A stretch of DNA of 35,585 nt from a virus. The notes under the pieces are model-generated. The model had not been told where the DNA came from. It searched no databases and saw only the letters and a list, made by a program, of their open reading frames with translations. This document shows positions 1 to 6,101 of this stretch, piece after piece (positions within the stretch are counted from its first letter, which is position 1; each line of letters begins with the position of its first letter). The stretch covers positions 1 through 35,585 of the IMG/VR virus record IMGVR_UViG_3300018428_000082. One strand, written 5' to 3'. Both the position numbers and the translations under genes were made by a program.

Positions 1-84
1 CAACGCTACATAGTTCTCGATGAAGCAGGCCGCGTTGTTATAATAACCACAAACAAGACCCTAGCACAGAGCTATAGGTCATGA
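1..84 (+). CDS. C-terminal fragment of an unknown protein (5' end outside window)
   Basis: An open frame runs from base 1 to a TGA at 82-84 and encodes 27 residues (beginning QRYIVLDEAG). The stop overlaps the ATG of the next gene as ATGA, the junction type seen throughout this genome, which supports it as the end of a real gene. It is too short to assign to a family. Confidence 0.55.
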   Translation, partial: QRYIVLDEAGRVVIITTNKTLAQSYRS

Positions 85-299
85 ATCACTACTGTGTGCT
101 AACCCGAGATCTACAGGGCGGTGCACTTTTCCGTGATCTAAACAGCCTACAGTGCGAAATAGAAATACACCTTAATAGAACACGCTTTTGGCTGGACCCC
201 AGTCTACCCAACCATACTCAATTCTATCTTAAATGGAGTCACGTTATACATGACGTGCATCCTAGGGAAAACCTGTCAAGTGGACTAGTAGATGTATAG
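81..299 (+). CDS. Small protein of unknown function (72 aa)
   Basis: I do not recognise this 72-residue protein. It begins in an ATGA overlap with the preceding gene end and overlaps the next ATG by 8 bases, so it sits inside a tight + strand gene train. It has no signal peptide or membrane segment and no motif I know. Its codons are less AT-rich than those of the - strand genes further right. The call rests on tiling and an intact frame rather than homology. Confidence 0.5.
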   Translation: MNHYCVLTRDLQGGALFRDLNSLQCEIEIHLNRTRFWLDPSLPNHTQFYLKWSHVIHDVHPRENLSSGLVDV

Positions 300-534
300 T
301 CTAACACTAGAATATCCACGCAGCAAAGACACCATGTATTGTGACATGATCACACACGCTGCTAACGTAGAACTGCTGGTGCATGGCATATATGCACTAC
401 AAAACACACACAAAACACTGTTATTTGATCACAGTAGAGATCTTACACTAGCACTACTGCTGCTGTCAAACTCACCGCTGTATCGTGCTAAAATAACGTC
501 TAATACGCCTATTTCAGGGCATTTATTCTCATAG
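292..534 (+). CDS. Small protein of unknown function (80 aa)
   Basis: An 80-residue protein whose ATG overlaps the end of the preceding gene, suggesting translational coupling. A leucine-rich stretch near residues 55-65 (LTLALLLLSNSP) is too short and isolated to call a membrane helix with confidence. There is no recognisable family. It is the last gene of this small + strand train; the next gene follows 149 bases later behind its own promoter-like sequences. Confidence 0.5.
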   Translation: MYSLTLEYPRSKDTMYCDMITHAANVELLVHGIYALQNTHKTLLFDHSRDLTLALLLLSNSPLYRAKITSNTPISGHLFS

Positions 535-592
535 CCAGTAAATACTTATAGAACTTACGTGATTTGGATCACTCACAATCAAGTAAGGTAGA

Positions 593-622
593 TTGCACCA
601 GCGTTAGAGCGTGCTATATAAT
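593..622 (+). promoter_or_regulatory. Putative sigma-70-type promoter
   Basis: A perfect -10 TATAAT lies at 617-622, with a weak -35 (TTGCAC, 593-598) 18 bases upstream. It reads toward the gene at 684, giving a leader of roughly 55 bases. The -35 is poor, so confidence is modest. With the late-type motif at 672 this gene would have tandem promoters. The rest of the 535-683 gap holds no gene that I can see. Confidence 0.4.
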
Positions 623-671
623 AGTCAAGTGTGCAGTTGGACATCGCGTAGTTCTTTTTATGCATGCAGAG

Positions 672-679
672 GATAAATA
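672..679 (+). promoter_or_regulatory. T4-type late promoter motif (GATAAATA)
   Basis: GATAAATA matches the T4 late promoter core TATAAATA at 7 of 8 positions. Only 4 bases separate it from the ATG at 684, so by T4 spacing transcription would start within about a base of the start codon. The same arrangement, GATAAATAC-NNN-ATG, occurs before the gene starting at 3832 on the other strand. Confidence 0.55.
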
Positions 680-683
680 CAGC

Positions 684-896
684 ATGACGAGAAAATATCT
701 TATAGCAAAAGCCCACAACACAGTTACTGGTCAAAACATCATGATGCGTGATCTCAATGGCGCTAAAATTGATGTGCTACAGCGTAAACTAGCAGAAGAA
801 TTTGCACAGAAATACGCTGACAAACTCACTAACCGCACAGGCGATCTATGGACTGCTTCAGTGGTTGAATACACACCTGGCACTGTAACTGCTTAA
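684..896 (+). CDS. Conserved-looking small phage protein (70 aa), unknown
   Basis: The open frame extends upstream to 564, but I chose the ATG at 684 (MTRKYLIAKA...) because the upstream part is low-complexity translation across promoter-like DNA and a late promoter motif ends 4 bases before this ATG. The 70-residue product is hydrophilic, with a central probable helix (residues about 27-50). I do not recognise the family. The predicted transcript from the late motif would be leaderless; the upstream TATAAT would give a leadered alternative. Confidence 0.6.
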   Translation: MTRKYLIAKAHNTVTGQNIMMRDLNGAKIDVLQRKLAEEFAQKYADKLTNRTGDLWTASVVEYTPGTVTA

Positions 897-979
897 ACCA
901 CCTTTCACACTGTAGAGCACGGTCGACGAAGTCTTGCCGGCCAGAGACAAAATTCTGCGACAAATCTGCTGCGCTACCG

Positions 980-1053
980 CTTGCTGCTTCGCAGCGTTCT
1001 AAATCGCTTACCGCTTCGCGGCTGTAAAATCGCGGACGGCTTCGCCGCTTTTT
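980..1053 (+). repeat. Tandem array of three GC-rich hairpins with TTC loops
   Basis: Three consecutive units of about 25-27 bases each contain a short perfect stem closed by a TTC loop: GCTGC-TTC-GCAGC (983-995), CCGC-TTC-GCGG (1011-1021) and CGGC-TTC-GCCG (1037-1047). The first two units share the downstream spacer ending AAATCG. Stem bases differ between units but pairing is kept. It lies in the 277-base gap between the genes ending at 896 and starting at 1174, in which I see no gene. The array is conspicuously GC-rich. Confidence 0.7.
1033..1053 (+). terminator. Putative rho-independent terminator (third hairpin of the array)
   Basis: CGGC-TTC-GCCG (1037-1047) is followed by C and then five T residues (1049-1053), the layout of an intrinsic terminator for the + strand gene ending at 896. 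The stem is only four pairs and the T tract is short, so it may be weak on its own; the two upstream hairpins could add to it. Confidence 0.45.
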
Positions 1054-1134
1054 CAGGCAGTATAGCACCAGTGCGTAGAAAATGCTGTGTCAGTGGATTA
1101 CGAGGATAGTAGGTCTTTTCAGCCATTTGGTTTT

Positions 1135-1166
1135 ACTTATCTTAAATCCGTGTAAAAGAGATAAGT
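1135..1166 (+). other. Inverted repeat just upstream of the lipoprotein gene
   Basis: ACTTATC (1135-1141) and GATAAGT (1160-1166) form a 7-base inverted repeat with an 18-base loop, ending 7 bases before the ATG at 1174. It could fold in the mRNA next to the start codon or be an operator-like palindrome. No evidence distinguishes these. Confidence 0.3.
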
Positions 1167-1173
1167 AGTTGCC

Positions 1174-1407
1174 ATGAATCATCATTGGGAAATACGAGCT
1201 GCTCTTATACTCATACTGCTACTTGTGGTTTTGGGTCTGCAGGCCTGTGGTCAAGCACCTGTTATTGATCGTGTGTTGGATCCTGAACCTAAACAGCACG
1301 CACAAGACACAGAACTAGAAAGTCAAGGAGTTTCTAACTTCCAAAGCATAGCAGATGCACTAGGCTGTGTATTTGCCCCTCAAACCTGTGAAAACACTTC
1401 AAAATAG
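1174..1407 (+). CDS. Small lipoprotein (77 aa)
   Basis: The N-terminus has a charged start, a hydrophobic run at residues 10-22 and a lipobox-like LQAC with Cys25, so the protein is predicted to be exported, lipid-modified and anchored in the inner or outer membrane. The mature part of about 52 residues is acidic and hydrophilic, with two further cysteines near residues 65 and 72 that could form a disulfide. The function is not recognisable; small phage lipoproteins include Rz1-type spanins and superinfection-exclusion proteins, but no Rz partner is seen here. Another lipoprotein is encoded at 2406-2645. Confidence 0.6.
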   Translation: MNHHWEIRAALILILLLVVLGLQACGQAPVIDRVLDPEPKQHAQDTELESQGVSNFQSIADALGCVFAPQTCENTSK

Positions 1408-1451
1408 ATAACTAGTCATATAATCAATTTCAACCCTAACCCGGGAGAGTT

Positions 1452-1598
1452 ATGGCTAAACTAGCAAAGACGTATGTTGCACATATACCTACGCCTAAGA
1501 AAACTTCTCAAAGCAGCCGTAAGCGCAGTTGTAAAAGTAGCTCGATGAACAAGCACAAAAAGAGAAGTCATAAATTTAACAGAGGACAAGGAAGATAA
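1452..1598 (+). CDS. Small, highly basic protein (48 aa)
   Basis: An ATG at 1452 follows a purine-rich GGGAGAG site and opens a 48-residue frame (MAKLAKTYVAHIPTPKK...) ending at a TAA that overlaps the next ATG (TAATG). From residue 16 on it is extremely rich in Lys, Arg and Ser, so it probably binds nucleic acid or another polyanion. The good ribosome site and coupled downstream start support translation. No family is recognised. Confidence 0.6.
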   Translation: MAKLAKTYVAHIPTPKKTSQSSRKRSCKSSSMNKHKKRSHKFNRGQGR

Positions 1599-1786
1599 TG
1601 GCCGTTAAGAAACACAAAGGAATTATCACACAACACATTCAAAGACAGCACGATGGAAGAGATATTGTGCCAACTAGATACATCGCCAAAGGTGCAGGCA
1701 GAGGCATTATGTGTGCTGCCTATAAAGACACTAGAGATCTTGTTTTGGACGGTAGTGGTAATCCAATTCCATGGAATAGAGCATAA
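1598..1786 (+). CDS. Small basic protein of unknown function (62 aa)
   Basis: Translation is coupled to the preceding basic peptide by a TAATG junction, with a purine-rich AGGAAG upstream. The 62-residue product has a basic N-terminal half (MAVKKHKGIITQH...) and ends in a hydrophobic, proline-containing tail. It is not recognised. It is the last + strand gene of this block and is followed by a large inverted repeat. Confidence 0.6.
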   Translation: MAVKKHKGIITQHIQRQHDGRDIVPTRYIAKGAGRGIMCAAYKDTRDLVLDGSGNPIPWNRA

Positions 1787-1857
1787 CACTTTTTATAAGC
1801 ATAATGTAAATTAACGCCTTTATATGCGTATATTATTGTTATATAGTGTTTGTGGTG

Positions 1858-1920
1858 CATGCAGCACTAAACACCGCTGTATGACGCTTAAAATGCGTTT
1901 AAGGCGGTGTTTACTGCATG
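1858..1920. terminator. Large inverted repeat, probable bidirectional terminator
   Basis: AAACACCGC (1869-1877) pairs perfectly with GCGGTGTTT (1904-1912). The outer arms CATGCAG (1858-1864) and CTGCATG (1914-1920) also pair, and ACGC/GCGT may pair in the centre. It lies between the convergent genes ending at 1786 and 1935, and AAA/TTT at the stem borders would give U residues on either strand. This is the natural place for a two-way terminator. The rest of the 1787-1934 gap is AT-rich with no gene. Confidence 0.65.
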
Positions 1921-1934
1921 TTTAGATATGTAGA

Positions 1935-2264
1935 TTATCTATTTTCTGTATTAGTGCTTTCATTTGATTTTGGAGCGTAGTGGCCTATCGCTTCTGCTAG
2001 TGTGTCAAAAAACCCACTAATCTGTTGTTTGTTTCTTGCAAGTTGTTGCTTGCCTTGTTCCCAACTGTCTTTTTGATATTGAACTATTTCGTTCTTTTCA
2101 TTTATAATAAATTGGGTTACTGGATTATTGATTGCCTTTTCTTTTACAGTATCTACTGTATCTACAATCGGATTGGTGTTTTCTGCGTGAGCTCTATTGA
2201 TCCACGCTAGTGTTGCAAATGCAACCAAAAGTGTTATTATTATACCTGTTACTACGTTTTTCAT
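1935..2264 (-). CDS. Small exported protein (109 aa), unknown
   Basis: I start it at the ATG at 2264, preceded by AGAAGAGG, not at the upstream ATG at 2336, because the longer frame would run through the tRNA gene. The product begins with a typical signal sequence: MKN, a hydrophobic core at residues 5-20, and an AHA cleavage motif near residue 27. The mature part is predicted helical and rich in Lys, Gln and Glu. It is probably periplasmic. The family is not recognised. Confidence 0.6.
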   Translation of the reverse strand: MKNVVTGIIITLLVAFATLAWINRAHAENTNPIVDTVDTVKEKAINNPVTQFIINEKNEIVQYQKDSWEQGKQQLARNKQQISGFFDTLAEAIGHYAPKSNESTNTENR

Positions 2265-2291
2265 TTTTGCCTCTTCTTGTTGTTGTTTTTT

Positions 2292-2368
2292 TGGCCTGCT
2301 TGGAAGGATTCGAACCTCCGACCTTAAGTTCCGCAAACTTACGCTCTATCCATCTGAGCTACAAGCAG
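2292..2368 (-). tRNA. tRNA-Arg (anticodon GCG)
   Basis: The - strand folds as a full 77-base cloverleaf: acceptor CTGCTTG/CAAGCAG, discriminator G and an encoded CCA; D stem GCTC/GAGC; anticodon stem TAAGT/ACTTA with loop TTGCGGA; T arm GGAGG-TTCGAAT-CCTTC. Anticodon positions 34-36 read GCG, which decodes CGC and CGU (Arg). The GGATAGAGC D-loop region resembles bacterial tRNA-Arg. GCG is unusual, since bacteria normally read these codons with an A34 (inosine) tRNA-Arg. Its own promoter lies directly upstream. Confidence 0.9.
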
Positions 2369-2376
2369 ATACTTAT

Positions 2377-2405
2377 AATATATAGGATAGTGTGTTGAAA
2401 GTCAA
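2377..2405 (-). promoter_or_regulatory. Sigma-70 promoter for the tRNA gene
   Basis: On the - strand, TTGACT (2400-2405) and TATATT (2377-2382) are separated by exactly 17 bases. Each hexamer differs from consensus at one position. Eight bases lie between the -10 and the mature tRNA 5' end at 2368, so the primary transcript should begin about 2 bases before the tRNA. The -35 starts immediately after the stop codon of the upstream lipoprotein gene. Confidence 0.75.
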
Positions 2406-2645
2406 CTAAAAACTACAGGTAACTTCGCCTTTTGGCGATACTTTTACAGGCAGATCGGATTCAAGTTTGGAAGGTTTCTTTCCGCTCTTTCTCTCCGCTT
2501 CAGATATTTTTTCTTTTTGGGTTATATCTACACCCGGATTGAATTCACAGTCTTTTATAGTGCTAGGGTTACATGCACTTAGGCTCAACAGAATCATGAT
2601 CATGGCAAGCATAAGCAGAACAGTTGCTATATTTGTGTGGTTCAT
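2406..2645 (-). CDS. Small lipoprotein (79 aa)
   Basis: The first 25 residues form a signal sequence with a long hydrophobic run and a lipobox LSAC (Cys25), so lipidation and membrane anchoring are expected. The mature part is charged and rich in Lys and Glu, with Cys33 and Cys77 that may pair. Its ATG overlaps the stop of the acetyltransferase gene (TAATG), indicating coupled translation. The function is unknown. It shares size and architecture with the lipoprotein at 1174-1407, but no clear sequence similarity is visible. Confidence 0.65.
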   Translation of the reverse strand: MNHTNIATVLLMLAMIMILLSLSACNPSTIKDCEFNPGVDITQKEKISEAERKSGKKPSKLESDLPVKVSPKGEVTCSF

Positions 2646-3088
2646 TATTTTTCTAATTGGTAAGCGTAGTTTATAGACTGTTGATTTTCTCTATATTTCC
2701 ATGCACCATTACGTATGTGAAACTTTCTAGCCATTTCAGTTTTTGGACTTAGAGTGACTACGTTTTTTATAGTTGGTATATAGTTTTTGATTGCTTCCGT
2801 GGCTTTGATTATTAGATCTCTACCACAGCCTTTTTCATAACTCCAAATGGTATAAAATACCACTGTGTCTGCAAAGTCTGATCTAGTCATTTGCATTTCA
2901 GTTACATTAGCAGGTATACCTTGGCAGTAATTTACACAGGTAACTGCTCCTAGACTTTTATCTGACCATAATGCGTAAATTTCAGAATGTTGATTTATTC
3001 TTTCTTCAATTGGAATTTCTTTTCTTACCGGATCGTCTTTGATGATCTCTTTGATCCAATCATCTATGGTGCTAATTTTTTGCAACAT
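2645..3088 (-). CDS. GNAT-family acetyltransferase-like protein (147 aa)
   Basis: Length and layout fit the GCN5-related N-acetyltransferase fold. A central strand and loop (VVFYTIWSYEKGCGRDL, about residues 80-96) resembles motif A, where the GxGR-like GCGR turn contacts acetyl-CoA pyrophosphate, followed by a helix and a C-terminal KFHIRNGA segment resembling motif B. The acceptor is unknown. An AGAGGAG ribosome site precedes the ATG, and a late promoter motif lies about 25 bases upstream, so this appears to be a late gene coupled to the downstream lipoprotein. Confidence 0.6.
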   Translation of the reverse strand: MLQKISTIDDWIKEIIKDDPVRKEIPIEERINQHSEIYALWSDKSLGAVTCVNYCQGIPANVTEMQMTRSDFADTVVFYTIWSYEKGCGRDLIIKATEAIKNYIPTIKNVVTLSPKTEMARKFHIRNGAWKYRENQQSINYAYQLEK

Positions 3089-3112
3089 TTATAGGCAATC
3101 TCCTCTGTATTG

Positions 3113-3119
3113 TATTTAT
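3113..3119 (-). promoter_or_regulatory. T4-type late promoter motif (ATAAATA)
   Basis: The - strand reads TAATAAATAC about 25 bases before the acetyltransferase ATG at 3088, leaving room for a short leader that contains AGAGGAG. It overlaps the stop codon of the preceding nucleotidyltransferase gene. It matches 7 of 8 positions of the T4 late core. Confidence 0.55.
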
Positions 3120-3832
3120 TAGTAGAGAATTTCTGCCTGCTCTAGGCTGAGTTCTTCATCTTCAAGATCTCTTATCTCTTGATTAAGTTTATCTATCATA
3201 CCTAGATTTCTTAGAATTTTGAAAACTAAATTTTCTGTTGACCATTCACCTGCTTTTTCTAGGCCTGCTTTGCGCATCTTTGTAATCTTTGTTTTCACTG
3301 CTCTTAATTTCGTTGTGTCTTTGCTTAGAAGTGCTGTTTCAATATCATGGTGTAAACTGTCTTTCTTTAATTTAACAGCCGCATCGTCAACTTTTGGTTT
3401 TACTTTTTTTGGTTTTTCTAACCATTGATCTGCAAGTATGCTGTATACACCTGTTGAGTGATGTGGTTCTGCTTCACCTTGCACATAACATTCTACCGGC
3501 AGTGCTTTAATTGTAATGTTATGTTCTTCTGCCCATAAACTCTTTTTAGCATTGTAAAGTTCACGCTCTGTTTCATCAGGCATGCATTTCCCTATAATAT
3601 GTAGTTCTAGATCTGAATATGCAGTCCATGTGTAGTTTGCATTTGATCCTGTCAGAGTATAATCTATTACATCTAGATCTATTCCAACAAACTCTTGGAA
3701 CTTTTCTGCAATCTTGATTAATTGTTTTTTAATCTCAGGCTTGAGTGTATCGTTCTTCCACAGTTTAGGGTTCAGTCGTTTGTTAACTGTAACGTATTCT
3801 GCTTGTTCGAATAATAGTTCATTAATGCGCAT
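3119..3832 (-). CDS. Nucleotidyltransferase-fold protein (237 aa)
   Basis: Residues 62-79 (GSNANYTWTAYSDLELHI) match the nucleotidyltransferase active-site pattern GS...(D/E)x(D/E), with Asp74 and Glu76 as candidate metal ligands; a DLE in place of DxD is a small variation. This pattern occurs in a group of predicted phage and bacterial nucleotidyltransferases whose substrate is unknown to me. The C-terminal part (about 150-235) is a charged helical region rich in Lys. The gene has a late promoter motif 4 bases before its ATG and no Shine-Dalgarno sequence, so a leaderless transcript is predicted. Confidence 0.65.
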   Translation of the reverse strand: MRINELLFEQAEYVTVNKRLNPKLWKNDTLKPEIKKQLIKIAEKFQEFVGIDLDVIDYTLTGSNANYTWTAYSDLELHIIGKCMPDETERELYNAKKSLWAEEHNITIKALPVECYVQGEAEPHHSTGVYSILADQWLEKPKKVKPKVDDAAVKLKKDSLHHDIETALLSKDTTKLRAVKTKITKMRKAGLEKAGEWSTENLVFKILRNLGMIDKLNQEIRDLEDEELSLEQAEILY

Positions 3833-3836
3833 ACAG

Positions 3837-3844
3837 TATTTATC
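3837..3844 (-). promoter_or_regulatory. T4-type late promoter motif (GATAAATA)
   Basis: GATAAATAC followed by TGT and then ATG at 3832. The motif and its 4-base distance to the start codon repeat the arrangement at 672-686. By T4 late promoter spacing, transcription would begin at or within one base of the start codon. Confidence 0.55.
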
Positions 3845-3851
3845 TGCATAC

Positions 3852-4382
3852 TTAAAACTTGAATTTTATATCAAATCCTATAATAGTTCTATTTTTATCG
3901 CTGTAGTTAGGTTTCGTGTAGTGCAATACATTGCTAGGAACAATAAGCATTAATCCTTCGAAAGCAGTAGGCTTACTGATCATTGTTTGATCTGAGACAG
4001 GGTCATTAAGTGGATAAACAAAGTGTGTTGGTGTATGTTCTTCTTCATCATAGTTTAGATATAAAATTCCGCTAAACCCAGATCCTGCATGATTATGCGG
4101 ACCGTGCATGTCACCTTTTTTATAGTTAACAGTCCATACACTTGTTAAAGCAAAAGTTTGTAATCTTGCTTCTGCTTTAAACATGTTAAGTTCATTATTA
4201 AACGTTTCACCAAATAATTTTAGATACCCAAGATTGTTTGTGTGTTTATCACTTTCAAACATTTGATTAGGGTTTCTAGTCATATCGTCAAAGTTAATAT
4301 GATCTAAAAGTTTTTGTTTTTTGTTTTGCCAATCTTGAATTGGATATTGATAAAAATCAGTTTGAAATAATGGCGTTTTCAT
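3852..4382 (-). CDS. 2-oxoglutarate/Fe(II) dioxygenase-like protein (176 aa)
   Basis: The core PHNHAGSGFSGILYL (about residues 95-109) provides the HxH-type metal pair (His96/His98), and LHYTKP (His154) followed about 11 residues later by Arg165 supplies the distal His and the 2-oxoglutarate-binding Arg. This fits the putative 2OG-Fe(II) oxygenases common in marine T4-like phages (TIGR02466-type). The substrate is unknown. A GGAGAC ribosome site precedes the ATG. It follows the 86-residue unknown gene in the operon running down from the helicase. Confidence 0.75.
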   Translation of the reverse strand: MKTPLFQTDFYQYPIQDWQNKKQKLLDHINFDDMTRNPNQMFESDKHTNNLGYLKLFGETFNNELNMFKAEARLQTFALTSVWTVNYKKGDMHGPHNHAGSGFSGILYLNYDEEEHTPTHFVYPLNDPVSDQTMISKPTAFEGLMLIVPSNVLHYTKPNYSDKNRTIIGFDIKFKF

Positions 4383-4390
4383 TTTGTCTC

Positions 4391-4651
4391 CTATCTAGCC
4401 CACATCAGTCCGTATGTCTGTGCAGTCTTATTGTTGTAAAATTCAACAATTAATTTTCTGTTGCCTTGATTACCTAGTTCTAACATTAGTTGACAATCTT
4501 CTTTAGGTTGCTCCCATATCCATTTGATATGATCTTCACCAATTTCTTTTTGAACCTTAGGCCAATCAATATCAAAAAAATCTTCTGGAACACTGTTTTT
4601 AATTGTATTTTTATATTTCCATTCATACAAGGTAACTTTAATATTCTTCAT
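4391..4651 (-). CDS. Small protein of unknown function (86 aa)
   Basis: The ATG overlaps the last 14 bases of the helicase gene, so it is probably translationally coupled to gp41. The product is tryptophan-rich, with short strand-like segments and no signal sequence. The position directly after a replicative helicase suggests early expression but says nothing firm about its job. The family is not recognised. Confidence 0.6.
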   Translation of the reverse strand: MKNIKVTLYEWKYKNTIKNSVPEDFFDIDWPKVQKEIGEDHIKWIWEQPKEDCQLMLELGNQGNRKLIVEFYNNKTAQTYGLMWAR

Positions 4652-6074
4652 CTTCGGATCCCATATTATTCAGTATCTGTCTTAACTTAGTTGATTCTAC
4701 CTTACCTTTTATTTTAGATACTGGAGCCCCGTCTGTTGGTTCCGTTCTTTGTTCTTCGTTACTTACTTCTGTCTTACGTTTGATTGAATCTATAATACTG
4801 CTACTACCGCGATTTTGTCCGTTGTAAGATTCTTGTTCGTCTTCTGGTAAATCTGTAATTCTAAGTGTTTCTACATTAAACTCTAAATCAACTTTTTGTC
4901 CTACACCACTAGAACTTCTAGTTTTCATTAACTGTATTTGATAACGTCCACGTTCACGCATAGCACGACTTGTGAAAATACCGAATACATTATCTGCTGT
5001 TTGTATTTTACTTAATCCGCCTGATATATGACTATGATCAAATTCTACTTCTTCAACTGCTCCTCTGTTTAACTGTGCCGCCGTTACAAATACACACTGT
5101 AGTTCCATTGCTAGATTACGCAATTCTTCAGATACATATTTGTCTTTGATAAACAAATCACTTGGGGCAATTCTTCTACTAGTTGGCATAAGCAAATCTA
5201 AATAGTCTACAAGTAAGACATCTACTTTGCGCCCCATTTTAATTTCATATTCTTTTAGATACGCTCTAATATCGTTAGCAGTCTTTCCGCTTGGCATATA
5301 TTTGATCTGGAATGCTCCAGATTTTTTACCAATCATTTTTACTTTCATTTCAACATCATCAATATTTTTAAAAATGTCTCTAGTTGTAACGCCTGTAGTC
5401 ATACTATCAACACGCATACTTACAAGTGCTTCTGAAAGTTCAAGTGTTAAGTAAACTACATTTAATCCTTCTAATGCCCAGTTAACACCTAAGTTAGCAA
5501 GGAACAAAGATTTACCTGCACCAGAACCTCCTGCAAAAATATTAAGTTCGCCTCTATTCATACCACCAAATAATTTTTTATCTAGTGTTGCCCAGCCTGT
5601 GCTGATCTGACCATTGTTATCTTTTAGGCCCATTAATCTTGCACGTGGATCTGCAAAATAATCTGTGCCCATATCTTTTGCCAAACCAATTTGCACTGCT
5701 TCTTTTACAATTGATTCAACCTGTCCATAATCTTTCTTTTCTAGTAAATCTGCACTTTGTATAATTGCTTTTTCTAATGCTTTGTGTCTTGTAAAACTTT
5801 CAAATTCATCGAGTAACCAGTCTAGATGTCCTTCTTTTAATTCACCAGGATGTTTTAAGTCTGTTCTACAATTTGCATTTACAATATCATACTCCGGCAA
5901 TACACTGTATTCTTTTGCATATGTGTTTATAAATTCTGCGGCTTCTTGTAGTTTTCTATCAAACAATGTATGATCAAAAATACCTTGACATCTTACAAAT
6001 GTCTCAGCATCAGAAAGCATTATTTCAAGATAAACTTTCTGCACATCATAATCATAATTTTTAATTAAAGCCAT
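4638..6074 (-). CDS. 41: DnaB-like replicative helicase, T4 gp41 type
   Basis: The protein has 478 residues, near the 475 of T4 gp41. An N-terminal helical domain (about 1-150) precedes a RecA-like motor domain. Walker A is GGSGAGKS at 182-189, and Walker B lies in VDVLLVDYLDLL at about 284-295. Later segments AAQLNRG and MKTRSSSG fit DnaB-family motifs H3/H4. It unwinds DNA 5' to 3' ahead of the fork and works with the gp61 primase encoded at 10305-11342. The charged C-terminal 60 residues are of low complexity. No strong promoter is seen directly upstream, so it is probably read from the upstream operon. Confidence 0.93.
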   Translation of the reverse strand: MALIKNYDYDVQKVYLEIMLSDAETFVRCQGIFDHTLFDRKLQEAAEFINTYAKEYSVLPEYDIVNANCRTDLKHPGELKEGHLDWLLDEFESFTRHKALEKAIIQSADLLEKKDYGQVESIVKEAVQIGLAKDMGTDYFADPRARLMGLKDNNGQISTGWATLDKKLFGGMNRGELNIFAGGSGAGKSLFLANLGVNWALEGLNVVYLTLELSEALVSMRVDSMTTGVTTRDIFKNIDDVEMKVKMIGKKSGAFQIKYMPSGKTANDIRAYLKEYEIKMGRKVDVLLVDYLDLLMPTSRRIAPSDLFIKDKYVSEELRNLAMELQCVFVTAAQLNRGAVEEVEFDHSHISGGLSKIQTADNVFGIFTSRAMRERGRYQIQLMKTRSSSGVGQKVDLEFNVETLRITDLPEDEQESYNGQNRGSSSIIDSIKRKTEVSNEEQRTEPTDGAPVSKIKGKVESTKLRQILNNMGSEDEEY

Positions 6075-6101
6075 TTATATATTTTTTCCTATTCCGTTAT
6101 T

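Noticed and set aside
980-1053. CRISPR-like repeats
   Set aside because: Only three units with changing stem bases, spacers under 15 bases and no cas genes; they are hairpins, not CRISPR repeats.
829-1068. Open frame of 79 codons on the - strand over the hairpin array
   Set aside because: It runs through the tandem hairpins and overlaps the + strand gene ending at 896; the product is Cys/Arg-rich and without a plausible start site, so it is read as a shadow.
2265-2336. Longer N-terminus for the exported protein at 1935
   Set aside because: The extension is encoded by the tRNA gene and would hide the signal peptide; an ATG with AGAAGAGG at 2264 is preferred.
2197-2398. Two + strand frames over the tRNA and signal-peptide gene
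   Set aside because: They are antisense to a well-formed tRNA and a signal-peptide gene, and their translations are low-complexity.
4638-6074. RecA-like recombinase for the 478-residue P-loop protein
   Set aside because: The DnaB-like motif order and length fit gp41 helicase, while the true RecA-family gene (UvsX) is at the right edge.
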